Notes: generated by a model from the letters alone, not told the origin. Shown: positions 12,501 through 23,459, counted from the stretch's first letter. The stretch: DNA of 64,000 bases from Schizochytrium sp. TIO01 (GCA_004764695.1 SMSO01000035.1:2478001-2542000); one strand, 5' to 3'. Made by a program: numbers and translations.

Positions 12501-13093
12501 CAAAGCTGACTCCTAATGCTTTGGTTTGTTTAACATTCATTGACTATATTTTATACAACTCGTTTCGAGCGTATCAGCTCCTCTCAATGGAGCATCGGAA
12601 CCTCACATCGAAGTGTAAAACAATTACGGAATGGTCAATGCTACGCAAAAATCTGTGCTGCTATAGAGGCTATCTAAGTAGTCTCGCAGAAGAAATTAGG
12701 GTTGTCTCAATGGAATCCCTTTACCCATTTGACAATACTTGTTCCATGTCTGACATAGAATTCTGCTGGAGAGCAACTGATAACACCATTTCGCCTACTT
12801 CTACAGCCTCGCTAGAATCGCCGCAACAGTATCAATACAGTAAGTCACGACTCCCAGAACTTCTACAAACTCGTTTAGTTGGACAGCATGAATGCGTGGG
12901 CAAGTTCAAGAAGAGGGGAGCCTGCATTATGTGTTGTGTTGATTGCGAACGGGGATCGGCGCCAGACCATCCATATCGTAATCCACGGAAGACCACTCGA
13001 TGGTGCCAAACTTGCAATGCTTACATTTGTAAGCATTGCAATATCAAATTTCATAGCGAGGAGCAAATTACGATTCCTCATTTCCATACATAA
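9578..13093 (+). CDS. PiggyBac-type transposase with inserted YqaJ-like nuclease and SAP-like segment
   Basis: The protein is 1171 aa, from ATG 9578 to TAA 13093, with no internal stop. The N-terminus is acidic and Ser/Asp/Glu-rich (1-35), as in piggyBac proteins. The DDE core begins with a candidate first Asp at D238 (WIDLDDD) and a second at D326 (VFIDRGY, followed by the typical G-x-x-F-x-GT-x-R region). The third is D961 in MMGGVDITRK, the piggyBac GGVD motif, although the usual GGVDxxD second Asp is R964. Between D326 and D961, residues about 495-880 match the YqaJ/PD-(D/E)XK nuclease plan: RTPDWFMARQFRITS at 495, E722/E724, SPDG at D767, EIK at E792-K794, and a Gln-containing helix at Q837. 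A SAP-like helix pair lies at 589-622. The C-terminus (from C1106) is Cys/His-rich, like the piggyBac zinc-binding tail. By family analogy it cuts and pastes the surrounding element in the nucleus; the nuclease role is unknown. Confidence 0.93.
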   Translation: MSLDDVENDKDSIYISSDESSSDEDENDLYECSSASTPGHENWTFQSYSTEGAKYHSNLSGSQLGMNAVQLKYNCSSELMLPKVQQESSEITKRIRKVLRVDNNYKFTRLDSFKICLPPGWVIAVKEWLNSLSSNASPPFSITDQDFRAYLLVEISLRVAGKSFSECLEDPPGHWNLAHTVSYSKVRKAMSLDKSNRATKGSREARVCSSSPIIHEMGGAAQRHWVKMFFVPKTTWIDLDDDKLPYGSPQWENFGIRTIPTKTKKQKPVIHLVCSVGTGLLLVPRLETSHSPVHKIVSKAIDFLNEGESGESPDASVSSELRVFIDRGYLALSKPQDMDRATNITQILQSKGVKFLGTCRKTSSFPFIDVEGPVPATPVRGSQTIINRNGRRSTYTAQRYQNGDFVAAMMMRHGAGKHRVAQLITNDRCLADQVWSYEVLPAGVDWNSPGGVKRVPHAEIEIEPCDMSTYKMKAQANHKINLVNANIFSMTISQRTPDWFMARQFRITSTGAFTCINFKNAPFVHSDELMALHHDVKSFACLDPQRIISLFPRPNKRSSYSSEGAQKQYKRKRQGEGLILEYTYWMQRMNKNELIQKLLSLDVGAKTDGKKIELAKRIVDILSRTIDHETVSNGELSSLQEDIHPQHASQESTTQDLLEMSDSSDIGDSFPLHNSETIDDNHTCTFEERQKSFLRTITPSWFMKPIQNGFSNHKNPLALGIENEADVAKDLSRWVKKASSNKFCILQLRKYGLIINREVQFVADSPDGAAVLLRNTELEGNNFVIDDVFALEIKTSTNAKTIDELKSRVAGQSAWHECKCGTSEFESLVPNPSFRTQCIHHAATLDVPYTLLIYATTEEIMQGVLIKVSCAQRQSWREYFKALSDEYMGFAYGNQLGRFPRFAPDQSPDWGYAVDLHSAELALQLWRRHSDDVLVNGTPPPCKRLLPLTVSVWNKMMGGVDITRKTINGASIRTSKLTPNALVCLTFIDYILYNSFRAYQLLSMEHRNLTSKCKTITEWSMLRKNLCCYRGYLSSLAEEIRVVSMESLYPFDNTCSMSDIEFCWRATDNTISPTSTASLESPQQYQYSKSRLPELLQTRLVGQHECVGKFKKRGACIMCCVDCERGSAPDHPYRNPRKTTRWCQTCNAYICKHCNIKFHSEEQITIPHFHT

Positions 13094-13286
13094 AAATTAT
13101 CCACACAAAAAATTAATATTACATTTAGCTTATATAAAATCTTCATTTATCGCGAAATCTTCATCTTTAGATGTTTCTCCGACTTGAGCAACGCAAAAAT
13201 AAACTACTATTGTTTATATTAACTAAACTATTAAACTAACCAAAATACCCAAACTCTTATACGTTTTCGCTAATGCAAAGTTCAGT

Positions 13287-13313
13287 TTTTCAGGACGTAT
13301 TACGTCCTGAAAA
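13287..13313. repeat. Subterminal perfect palindrome, right end
   Basis: A 27-bp palindrome: TTTT, CAGGACGTA, central T at 13300, TACGTCCTG, AAAA. It shares the GGACGTAtTACGTCC core with the left-end palindrome but lies about 240 bp from the right end, whereas the left copy abuts its TIR. Confidence 0.9.
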
Positions 13314-13545
13314 TCTAAAGGCCTATTTGCCCTATTAGGCCGTTTTATCGAGGTTGTGAGCCAATTTTTGGACGAGTAGCGTGAGCTCAATACGCTTGCT
13401 TCTGCAAAGAAATCGTGCTCAGTTTAGGGAAACAGTTGTTTCAACATGATCATACAATCAAATTTACGATTTTAGATCTTTACAGGGTTTTCTGGCGATT
13501 TTAGTCAAAAATATTTTGCGGACATAATTCGGGACATTTTGAATT

Positions 13546-13558
13546 TAGCCAGGGTTAG
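13546..13558 (-). repeat. Right end of piggyBac-type element: 9-bp TIR plus TTAG target repeat
   Basis: TAGCCAGGG at 13546-13554 is the exact reverse complement of the left TIR, followed by TTAG at 13555-13558. Further in, at about 13513-13545, the reverse strand resembles the left end loosely (ATTATGTCCG against ATTACGTCCCG), so the imperfect TIR may extend beyond nine bases. Confidence 0.85.
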
Positions 13559-16430
13559 TAATTGGATTGAAAAGTATAGAATTAGTTGAAGTTTGTGGTT
13601 AAAAACTAAACTCTCCGAGAACTTATTCATATGCTCACATGTTGGCAAGTAAGGGCATGAAGTTATGTTTCGAGCTTACGTCAATTACATATACCTTCTT
13701 CGTAAGTTATATTGTTTCCTTATTTTTTATGCATGATATGCTTTTATAAATGCATAGCCATGAGGATGTTCAGAAGGATTGCAGGCCTCCTGTGATTTTA
13801 AGGAGGAATAGACTAGCATATTATGTTCGCTGATATGATGTAAATTCGTGCGCGCAAACTAGAACTCGTATGAATGAGGAGTAGTGCAGACCCCATGCAT
13901 GTAGCCAAGTCTAGAGTGCTCGTATAAACTATAAATTTCAAAATGACTGGGGAAATCAATTTGTCAATACTTTCCTAAGAGACAGTCAAAGAAACTAAAC
14001 ATTTTAGGTTAATGAATTAACAAATTCCGAACCTTAGACATAACTCGCGGAGGTTGCAATTGAGTTACGAATATCTCAAAGTCCAGGCTCTCACGCTCAT
14101 CCTCGATCATCAGCTCTGGTTTCATCTAACTTGAAAGTGCGAAATTTAAACAATTGAATAATTTAATTGCCTGATGTCTGAAATCCATCAACCCCTTAAA
14201 TGTGTCCTATTGCTCCAGGCCTTCCTTAAAATCTCCAAAACTATTCACTGCATTTCGCTTACCTGATCCTCGGGTTGTCAATTTTACCAATAGTATTGAA
14301 CATTCATTTCCATCAGTGTCATGCTGATTTAGACTGTTGAGTAATGAGTACTGCCAATTATTATGCGCCTTCGATTCCTATTACGCATTAAAGAGAATAT
14401 CTTTCCATACTCACGTGAAGGTTTTCATCAATTATGTATAGAAACTGCAAGATAGAAAATTATGCGATTATGTGATCATCTGGGAGTCCTATCTAGGATT
14501 GACCCATATCAAATTTATTTGTACTCGATGTTGACGCGTCCAGATCATCTACGTACATTAATAGAAGATTGAACAAGCCTAAATAAGATTTTAATGAGTT
14601 TCCCCCTTTTAATCTACATAGCAGAAATGTAACTGTCGACTATATAGAATCGTTTGTTGGTTCATTTCAACAGCAAAGGTAAGTCTTATAACCGAAATAT
14701 AGAAGTACATCTGACTTTAAAGTTGAAATAATATATAGAGTTACATCAATCTCAACAAATTTTCTGATATTGATCTCACTTCCGTGTCAAATTTATGTTG
14801 AGGTCAACTATAGATAAATTACATCTGGCAAGATAATGGAGATACCCCAGAAGCCTTCTGAAGGCTTTTTACTGCTCTTTTTTAATTGAATTGGTGTGTT
14901 GGCAAGCTGCCTTGGTGTTCTAATACCCCTCCCCATTTGGTTTTATTTTTGTAACTCAGTGACCTAAGCAGCTTTAAAGTTTTGCAGTACTGGGTTCGTA
15001 TGGACTGTTAATGCAACTTTTCAAAACTTGAACACGATCGACAACTGATTTATGCAGAGATTCAGCCATAGATAAACAATAGCCTTATGATATATCCAAA
15101 ATCCATCATTTTCATGCTTAGTAGCAAACTCTACAACGAAGGACTGACTGGGTATAAGCCACGTCAGGGTGAAGCCGAAAGGTATATATAACTTTGCAGT
15201 ATTGAAAGGGAGATTTTTCACATACTGTAAAAATTCACCTCCTCAGAAATTAAACTCAGCAACACATCTGTTTAATTCGAGTGACCTTGTTTTTATTTGA
15301 TCAAATGATGCCATTGCTTGATAGAACGTTATAAATAGTTCTCATGATGAATAGCACTCTTAACTGTGGACTCTCCATAATTATATTCTTTGAGTACACA
15401 AGGTGGCCAATTTTCACAACAGCATTGTGCTAAAGTGAACCCATGCGCTGGATAAGCTGTCTGATTTATTTTGTTAGACCCGCAAGTGATTACTATAGTG
15501 TAGAAAACTTGCAACACCTGTAACCACTTGTTTAAACCCTATCTAGCTGAAGTGGTGTATGCTACTTATAATCAGCTCACATGCAAACTTGGAAATGCGA
15601 ACCAAACATTAGAAAAAAGCACATATATGCATTACTCGTTGAATATAAGAGAGTGTAAGGGAGTTTAATCACAGACTAATCGTTCAACCCTGCCATAGAA
15701 AAACCCGCCCGATACTCTTTTCTGATAAGATTAGATCAAAACGCAGCATAGGTACTCACTCTATTATCGTGTAGAGAATATCTTCAAAGTCCATGCAAGG
15801 TTGCTGTACTCATTTATAAAATAAGAAGCAAAAGAAGGTATAGTTTAAGATCCGATCTTCACAATTTTTAAAAACAAGCTTATGCATTAAAGATCATGCA
15901 AACAGTCACAACATAAATTGATGCTTACGAATCCTGTAATTTTTTAATATGCTTTTTTATAGGCTTTACATATTCCACTAAAACTAGCTTTTCCTCTGCA
16001 ACTCAAATTTGTCCTACACATTGGGCATATCAACATGGCAGGATAACACAAAGTGGGCATACACAGCTGTGTTTATCGTCGTTAGAAACGCAAAGTCATC
16101 TTTTACATTAGACAAACATGCTCATTAGTTGCGTATTCTTTACATAACGTATTTTCCAGGATATATGATATTCTGATACACATAATTTAACGTATCAGAC
16201 AGAGGTGCACAATGCATCATTTTTTCTATCTACAAATGCCTAAGCGAAGTCATGTACACAAAACCCTGACAAGCTTGCACATTGATTCACTGCTTTTCAT
16301 AAGTATGAGGGCAAACTTTGAGAAAGCGAAAATAGTTGATACTTGGATATATGCACGATCCAGTTACCTTGGATAAGAATCTTCGAAGAGAAGCAGGAGT
16401 CAAACATTGCTGAGGTCTCTAACCCATATA

Positions 16431-16765
16431 ACTAGTGGACAAGAAATTGCCCGAAAGCTTGACGTCCCTTCGTAAAGACCTCATAGACATTGGGCTTATA
16501 TTAAAGCAGATCTAGACAACCGGACTTACGTAGTTGCTGAAGACAAGAACCAAAAGTCTGAATAAATATTACCTAGAACAAAGTATGATACAGCTTGAAT
16601 TATTATTGAAGAGGCTGAATTAATGTAACCCTGTCAAGTACATTCAACACAGTTCAAGAATGCCTTAGCCTCCTAATTGTTACATGAATCAGTCTACCCT
16701 GCAAGACAGCAGTTCGCTAACTCTTTAAATCTTATTAAATCCTTCATCAAGTCTCTTGCCTTCAT
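16431..16765. repeat. Diverged dispersed repeat, copy A
   Basis: It aligns by eye with 17261-17627. CTAGTGGACAAGAAATTG matches CTAGTGGACAAGACATTG. Later segments also match: AAGTATGAT with downstream TTATTGAAGA against TTGTTGAAGA, and AAGAATGCCTTAGCCTCCTAA against a three-mismatch partner. In the first frame the copy reads SGQEIARKLDVPS, which looks like a helix-turn-helix such as those of Tc1/mariner transposases. Stops follow immediately, so it is decayed. Confidence 0.6.
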
Positions 16766-17260
16766 CTCTACGGTCAACCTCCAGCTGACCAGATGCATCT
16801 TTCAGCAAACATGAAGACGTGGGAGAGTTTAATATGGCCGCATATTCAGGTCAAGACTGTGTAAGGATCCATGATGATTACTTCTGAACATGGCTAGCTT
16901 CACCTTGCATTTATCCATAAGTAAATCATGAGAAGCCATTGTCTAGCCTTGATAGTCATCACTGAAAACGTTTTCATTTGCTGAGGCATCTCTTATTTAA
17001 GAATTGTCAAACACTTTGCTGAGTTGCATCTACACTTTCCTTCAATTGTTAATTTCAGAGAACTGCAAGGCGGAAGAGTGAGAATTCTTGATGCTAAATA
17101 GGACATCCCTACACTCAAGTATTCAGTAAAAGTATAAAGGTAGGTTTGCTTAATTTTATGAATGTCTGCATTTGATCAATTAATGATGAGGAACTTGAGC
17201 ACGAGCTGTGATATTGAATAAAACTATCGTTTAGTGTAACTAACATCTCCAACCGAGGAT

Positions 17261-17627
17261 TCTAGTGGACAAGACATTGTCAGGGTACTAGGTATTCCCT
17301 TGTAAGTCCTCTCGGATTTAAAACTATAATAGGAATGAAAATAGACAACCATATTTGCAAGGTTGTAAAGCCAAGACAGACAAGAATCGAAAGTGTACAT
17401 ATGCGTTGGTTAGATAGAGTCAAGTATGATGGAATCTAAATTGATTGTTGAAGATACCAGTTAGTCGAACTCCTTCACTTGTGTCTAACATAGATAAAGA
17501 ATGTCTTAGTCGCCTAACTATGACACGAATTAATCTGCCTCGAAATTTCATGTCAAGGGCAGCCAGCAGATTACTAACTCTTTTAACCATAGACTGCCAA
17601 GCCTTCTTCAAGCCTCTCGCCTTCATA
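17261..17627. repeat. Diverged dispersed repeat, copy B
   Basis: Second copy, about 830 bp from copy A in the same orientation. The equivalent peptide is SGQDIVRVLGIPL. The differences from copy A (E/D, A/V, V/I, D/G) are conservative, suggesting both descend from a coding ancestor. Multiple stops show it is no longer a gene. Confidence 0.6.
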
Positions 17628-18458
17628 TATATAGTTAATTTTTAGCAAAGCAGAGTGAAACCAGCAGATGTTGAACAACAGCAGCATTGATCCCGAAAAA
17701 AGCAAAATAGTTACGCTGAATAAAACAAATTATCAGCTTTGTGAATATTTAACCAAGCGTTTGAAACCATGAAAAACTTAAATTCTTCTAACACGCATGG
17801 GCGGAACAATCGGCAGCAAAAAATACAATAAACTATCCATTTAGATTGGCTCACCTCTGAAGGCCCTTCAATTACGATAAAAATTGTCGATTTTAAACAT
17901 TCAAATTGTGCAAATCCCTTTGAAAATCTCCCTGGTAGGCTAGAAGTTTGAAGCAGATTCAAGGATACTCTCAAAAGTAATCGTTGATACAGGGAAAACG
18001 AAACTCTTTGCGTTTCTTCATCGACAATTTTCATTGTGGAATAGTTTGTAAATAGAGCAATTAGGCCGCTCATCCTATACAGTTTTGGATTCGTGACAGT
18101 AGTTTCATAGTTCATTCTACCGAAAATAATTCTATGCTTTGCTTTTGTGTGGATATTGGGGAAAGACTGATGAGGCGAATTGCTCTTACGTACGTTATCA
18201 GACCAAATCTCATTGAGAGCACTGATTTCCCCAGTCGAAGAAACTATGAACTGGAAAGAATAAGGGGCTTGGAAATATATTCAAAAGCCACAAAGTAAGT
18301 TTGATGGTTGCTTAATACTTAACATTACTTATTTCAGCTCTCTTTTCCCTCAATATCAGTTTTCTAAAGTATAATAACTAGAGCCCATTATTATATAATT
18401 TCAAAGACATACTATTACGCCATATTCGATTTCACATAGTATTACAATTTATGCAGCA

Positions 18459-20159
18459 TCAGCAAGCACAACCGTTCTCATGATGACTATTTTTGTGCTC
18501 TTTCATTTCTAGGTTGCTTGATTTTAGATCACGCCAGCTCGAAAAAACACCATGCTGCATAAAAGCAGTAAGTGATTGTTCATGAGAACTACTCGCAACA
18601 CCCCGCTTCAATGACTGATATTTTTCTACGAACGGTAAATCGCTTTCTTTAGCATCACCATCATGAGATTGGTTAATATTGGTAAGAAAATCCGATGACG
18701 GAATCCCTTGTAAAGAGAGTATTTTAGCTTGGACCTGACGATATAAGTCAAAAATTGAATGCTTGCAAGTGAGAGGTCTTGGTTGAGGTTTGGCTTTGCC
18801 AATGAGCTTCTGTTTTTTGCTTTGTTTTGTTCCATGTGCTTCGCCACGTGCTTGAACAATGATTTGTGCTAGGCCCGACTGCTTCTGGCCATTTGCTAAG
18901 GTCAAGGGTGCTGCGCGAGCGTTTGTCAAAGAGTCAACATCAAGAAAGGATGGTGCCCGGATCCATTGCAAAGCAAGCCCTGCTGCTGGAGGCGGTCCTT
19001 GCGGCTTTTTACGCTTATTACATTCAGAATTTGAGGCTGGCAACTGTGACTTTTCAGAAGCCTCACGGGTATAAGCTTCAGCAGATGATCTCGACCTCGG
19101 AAAATGAAGATCACATATGGCAACTGTCCAATCTTGTGCTCCAAATAAGTTTGAATCATTCCCCTCACTCACTTGTGGGTCTTCCTGAGACTTATCAGGT
19201 GCTGTCTCCAGCAAACGCTCGTGAGTTGCACGCCAGCAAGCTTCAAGGGCATCAAGAGCTTCAGCACTTTCTGAATTGATTTGCTGACCAGCGTTTGCTT
19301 CGTTGGTGTGGATAGTGCTTCGTAGAGCGAGGACGCGGCCGGTTGCCTCATTTGTTTCGGCAGATGCACTCTCGTTTTGGCTAGATAAGCAATCAGAGCT
19401 TAAAACAAGGCCTTGAAGCAGGACTTTACCCTCAATAACACTGGAGAGCAAGGCCGTTTGTAATCCTACAACCCTCCAGCGAGCAATTTTGTCACTACAA
19501 GACATTGACAATGATCGGTCCCCTGGGTGGAGGTTGCTTCGGCCGCTTTTGCTTCGTAGCTGTCCTATCGCTTGATCTCCCTCACGGAGCTCTCGGTCTG
19601 CCACCAGCTTGGCTCCAGAGAAACGATCTGCGACAACTGATCCGTCTCCACAAGGTAGCTCCGAGACGAAGAGATAAATGGACATATCTGGACGAAACTT
19701 TAAGGATTTCTTGTTAAGGCTTTCAGTATGAGCTTCTGAGTTGATGTCATGGGAATAGGTACTGTGACCATGGTTTTCCACAAGCTCCTCTTCTATTAGC
19801 AGTGCGTCATCGTCACATACTTGATGTTCTGAATGCCTTGCCAAAGCTTCTTGCAAAATCAACCACGAGAGTCCCCTACGAGCAAGAACTTCTGCATGAC
19901 AGTCATTAATCACAAGTCCTTCAGGTGACATTTTCCGAGGTCCCAGGCACTTGCTTCCTGTTGCCAAAGAAATCACGCTTGCACTCAAGGTCGAAGCACC
20001 TGTCGCAGTCTTTTGGTCCCGCACAGCCACTAGTGCAGCCATGATCGTCCATTCCGAAGCTTGAGCCACCTGCCACTTGCGCTCGAGACCATCGTAGGCC
20101 GCCAGAGCCGCCTTGGCCACCTCCTGAGATACTTCGTTGACCCCCTTGGCACTAGTCAT
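18459..20159 (-). CDS. ADAT1: tRNA-specific adenosine deaminase 1 (ADAT1/TAD1-type)
   Basis: The protein is 566 aa from ATG 20159, single exon. ADAT1/TAD1 converts adenosine 37, next to the anticodon of eukaryotic tRNA-Ala, to inosine, which is then methylated. The adenosine-deaminase/editase domain fills most of the protein. The zinc and catalytic residues are visible: H88 and E90 in NDCHAEVLARRG, C170 in SELPCGDGS, and C221 in SMSCSDKIARW, followed by VVGLQTALLSSVIEG as in the ADAR/ADAT1 core. The N-terminal SVISLATGSKCLG segment also matches the family. Length is in the usual 400-570 aa range; the Ser/Glu-rich stretch at about 245-330 is probably a variable loop. The gene is divergent from the SulP transporter, with 3.3 kb between them. 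The call is firm because motif order and spacing both fit. Confidence 0.93.
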   Translation of the reverse strand: MTSAKGVNEVSQEVAKAALAAYDGLERKWQVAQASEWTIMAALVAVRDQKTATGASTLSASVISLATGSKCLGPRKMSPEGLVINDCHAEVLARRGLSWLILQEALARHSEHQVCDDDALLIEEELVENHGHSTYSHDINSEAHTESLNKKSLKFRPDMSIYLFVSELPCGDGSVVADRFSGAKLVADRELREGDQAIGQLRSKSGRSNLHPGDRSLSMSCSDKIARWRVVGLQTALLSSVIEGKVLLQGLVLSSDCLSSQNESASAETNEATGRVLALRSTIHTNEANAGQQINSESAEALDALEACWRATHERLLETAPDKSQEDPQVSEGNDSNLFGAQDWTVAICDLHFPRSRSSAEAYTREASEKSQLPASNSECNKRKKPQGPPPAAGLALQWIRAPSFLDVDSLTNARAAPLTLANGQKQSGLAQIIVQARGEAHGTKQSKKQKLIGKAKPQPRPLTCKHSIFDLYRQVQAKILSLQGIPSSDFLTNINQSHDGDAKESDLPFVEKYQSLKRGVASSSHEQSLTAFMQHGVFSSWRDLKSSNLEMKEHKNSHHENGCAC

Positions 20160-23100
20160 CCTCGAGAGGCCGCAAGATTGCCTATAGAGGTGTCATTGCT
20201 CGGGGTACAATGCCTTCTTTTTCCATCCAATACATACAATAAATGTAATGCATTTTTTTAGTGGCCATTGCTTGTTCAACGGAATTGATCAATCCCAGGC
20301 ATGTCCACTCATGATACCTAGATAGTTGTCCAGCGACGGATTTGTCCATGAGATCGCCAGGGCAAGTGGCTTGACCAATTTTTTATGGGTTTGATCGCTC
20401 GAAATAGAGGAGGATTATCCAGTGTCTTCTTCTGTCCTTTGCATTGCATTTCTCTATGCTAGGATACTATTGCGTCTACATCAGGTATGCAGACCACGTT
20501 TGCACTACACCAAGAGGCCAACCGCATACAAGAAGCGACTAATGTGACATGACAAATAGGTTCATGCCTTCTACAACAATATCTACAAGCCCAAACCAAC
20601 CCAAAGCCCGGGATCTGGGTCAGCTATGTTTCTTCCCATTCATCTCCTTCAGGCTCAAACAAACTCGATGCTGATTACTACTTCGTGGCACATCTTGAAA
20701 ATACAATTGCACTAGGTAGGTAGGTAGGTAGGTATATTACTAACCAAGTCTGCATCGTGGATGCTCCTATTGCTGGCACGTGACTCCTTCGTGTCACTTC
20801 TGAATTGGATGGCTGCCTATTCTGCTCCATCGGCTTTAGGGAATGGGAACAACATGGAATTACAATTACATCTGTGGGAATAAGGTAAAGCTCAGTAATG
20901 TAGAACCGCACGTTCCCTGTTGATTGTTTATTTGCTCTCTACCGCTGTGGACTCTGGTGGCGTGTGGTCACTTGTTACAAACAGCACAAAGAGCCAATGA
21001 CTCTTATCATGACGCAGAGCCACTCAGAGTTTATTTAATTTAGAGCCACGCTTCAAGGTGCTGCGCACCACCGAAAAGTTCACAGCTGATGGCCATCCCA
21101 TAACATTGAGGCGTGCGGAACGAAAACGTTTTCAGGAAACACCGAAGGTGTTTTTTCAAGCGGCACAAAGCTCTCTTGAGAAGCTCCTTGGCTCGAATTG
21201 ATGTAAACTGCTGCAAGAAAGGAAACTTGCAAAAACTACTAGTTGGTCAACACTTTCACACGGGGGGCCAAGCTCTATTTGAAAGAGCGTTTCAAGTTTG
21301 CTTGAGGGCAACTTGAAGTATGGATATACATCAACCTAGGTAGTGCACCAACAAACAACCTGGCACACTGATACCTCCAAGGCACCAGGTCTTGCAGAAT
21401 CATAGACGCGCTGTTTGCAACGACAGCTTTGATGTAATCGCTCTGTACATACCCAGGTGGGTATAGTTATCAAGCACATGCAGGCAATGGATCGTTGTGC
21501 TATTGGTTGTAACAGGCGTTCGGGTGCCACAGATGAAAGCGCTGCGGGTGATATCATGAATTCAATACATTGCGATACCTGCGATTCGTCATTTGATGTA
21601 TGTGCCTACCTAGGTAGTACCTACTACTCGGTACCTACGCCACTAAATAATTAATTAATTCTTTGGTTTCCACGAATTGCGAACACAAAGAGCCTTTGAG
21701 GAGACTCAAGCTCATTCATACCATGCGTGGCACCTCGCTTCAGGCCAGGCAATCGTGCGCAAGGCTATCCAAGCGGTTCAGGACGTTTAGGGCGAGGCGT
21801 TGGGAGGGCTTTCAAGACTAGCTTGAAATTAATGGCCATGGAGCGAGCGCAGTTTCATGGATGGCCGAGGGGAATTCTTGAGAATGTAAGTCAGCATCAG
21901 CGCCATGGACACCTGCAGTGGAATTGAGGGAATCATGATGGCATCTCGCCAGTGCAATTGTCGAGGACGATTTGCACGATGTCTTGAAAGTCAGGAAGTT
22001 CCTCTCTTTGGTTGTCAACCGGTTTGTTTCCGCGATCTGGCCATTCCATCTGCTGTGAACTTTGTGAAATTGATCGCAACGCAGATCTTATTCAAGAGCG
22101 TCACTTAGGAGAGGACAGAGGCTGCAACACGACCACCATCGCTGAGGCGGTCTGCAATTGGGACAATAGGGCAGCCTGTGTGGAGTGGTTGGGTGCGCGA
22201 GATGAGTTTGCCAACTCCAAGTCGAATGGCTGTCTTGCATTCATGAATTGGGCATTGGCGCCAGTGCTCTCGTGGTACTTGCAAGTGGCTTGAATTGAAT
22301 GATGAATGAATGAATTGTAATGCAGACAAATTAATATCAATACACCAATGCTCTAAGATGCTGAGCATTCATGCCAAGGCTTCCAAAAGCCGCCTGCCAG
22401 CGTCCTTCAAGGCGAGCTAGAATCAACCAACATCATGATGAGGCGTATGCATGTTTGTTTGCCGAGGAGTGGATTGCATTCCGAGGATGGTTTTCGATTT
22501 CTTTGCAATGAATGATCTGTTGGCTTGAATTTCGTTGTTTTGATCTTCTGATGACGATTGGTTTGGTTGCGTTCTTTATAAGTTTTTAGTAGTTCCTACG
22601 ATCACGAAGTTTTATGTTTATTTCTCTCTTTAATACAACATTTCAAGAGGGGACATTATCGAAAGACTGAATGAGATGCGGGAATGACAAAAGTCTCGGC
22701 GCGTCCGTCCTTAGCTTTGGGGCTGTAAATTAACGTGAGATTAGCGATGGCGTGTGCTGAGTTCTGGAGGAGGGCGGGGTGTCTCCGTACACAAGAATTC
22801 ACTCATTCACGAGGAGTGATTCTTCCTTCAACTCTTTTCCTTGAAGCGCTATCCTTCCTCTCTTCTTCTCTCTCTTTCTTTTTCTCTTCTTTCGAAAGAT
22901 GACAATATACAATCATTGATATCTATTATGAAATAACAAGCGAATGAAACTTTTAATAAAAAAGAGAAATAAAGAAAAAATTGAAATTGAAGTTGTTGGA
23001 GATGGAGATTGCGGATTCTTTCAATCCGTCAATTCCGCTTTTCGTTTTCCTCTACTCTTCCTCCTTTGCCGCCTCTTGACCAAAGAGCGGGCGCTGCGGA

Positions 23101-23459
23101 GAGAGCGAACTCTCTCCGGCTACTTCTTCTAAAGCAGTCGAGTCGGCTAAGAGCAAAACAACCCCTCAATTCGTCGCTTGCAGTAGAGAAGGATTTGGAG
23201 AAGCAGCCTGAAGCTTAAGGGCAGGAGATTCCAACCTTGCTCTTCTGGTCTGCCGGCCCGCTGATCTGCATTGGTCCACTCTGGTCCAAATAAGCTTTGC
23301 GGCGGAGTCGTAGTCTTTTTCGCAAACTCTGCTGCTTGTGAACTGTGAACCCGCTCTGGAGATTTCTCAGGTTTGAGATTTTGCTTAGTAGTTTCACGGT
23401 CGCATTTTCGTGACTGTTTCGTCTTGGCTAACTTCTCAAGGCTTTCACATTTACATATC
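20160..23459. other. Intergenic region between ADAT1 and the SulP transporter
   Basis: No convincing gene. It includes a (TAGG)n tract, a palindromic CTACCTAGGTAG cluster at 21334-21343 and 21605-21640, and a Cys-rich open frame at 22012-22293 without a standard start. A short peptide at 22944-23132 contains VVGDGDCGFFQSV, reminiscent of an OTU-protease active-site Cys motif, but it runs into unrelated sequence. The last part (about 23,200-23,459) should contain the promoter and 5' leader of the transporter gene. Confidence 0.5.
20713..20734. repeat. (TAGG)n microsatellite
   Basis: Five TAGG units read directly from the sequence. Confidence 0.9.

Larger units (their letters stand above)
9066..13554 (+). 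mobile_element. Complete autonomous piggyBac-superfamily DNA transposon with nested nuclease
   Basis: This is a 4489-bp unit bounded by 9-bp perfect terminal inverted repeats (CCCTGGCTA) and flanked by TTAG direct repeats (9062-9065 and 13555-13558). Just inside each end is a long perfect palindrome around a GGACGTAtTACGTCC core (9075-9103 and 13287-13313). Weaker half-copies lie at about 9140-9160 and 13519-13536. The only substantial gene is a 1171-codon uninterrupted ORF that encodes a piggyBac-type transposase. Intact ends, target repeat and ORF suggest recent insertion or continuing activity; this is inference. About 510 bp of leader precede the ORF and about 460 bp follow it. No second copy is present in the window. 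Confidence 0.9.
13559..18458. other. A+T-rich intergenic region without a recognisable gene
   Basis: Dense stop codons in all frames. The longest open frame is 17711-18115 on the minus strand (134 codons from a real ATG at 18115), with no family resemblance; I treat it as chance. The region contains two diverged copies of an old repeat (16431-16765 and 17261-17627), described separately. Confidence 0.6.

Noticed and set aside
17711-18115. 134-codon minus-strand frame with a real ATG
   Set aside because: A+T-rich, no recognisable motif; kept only as a note in the regional entry.
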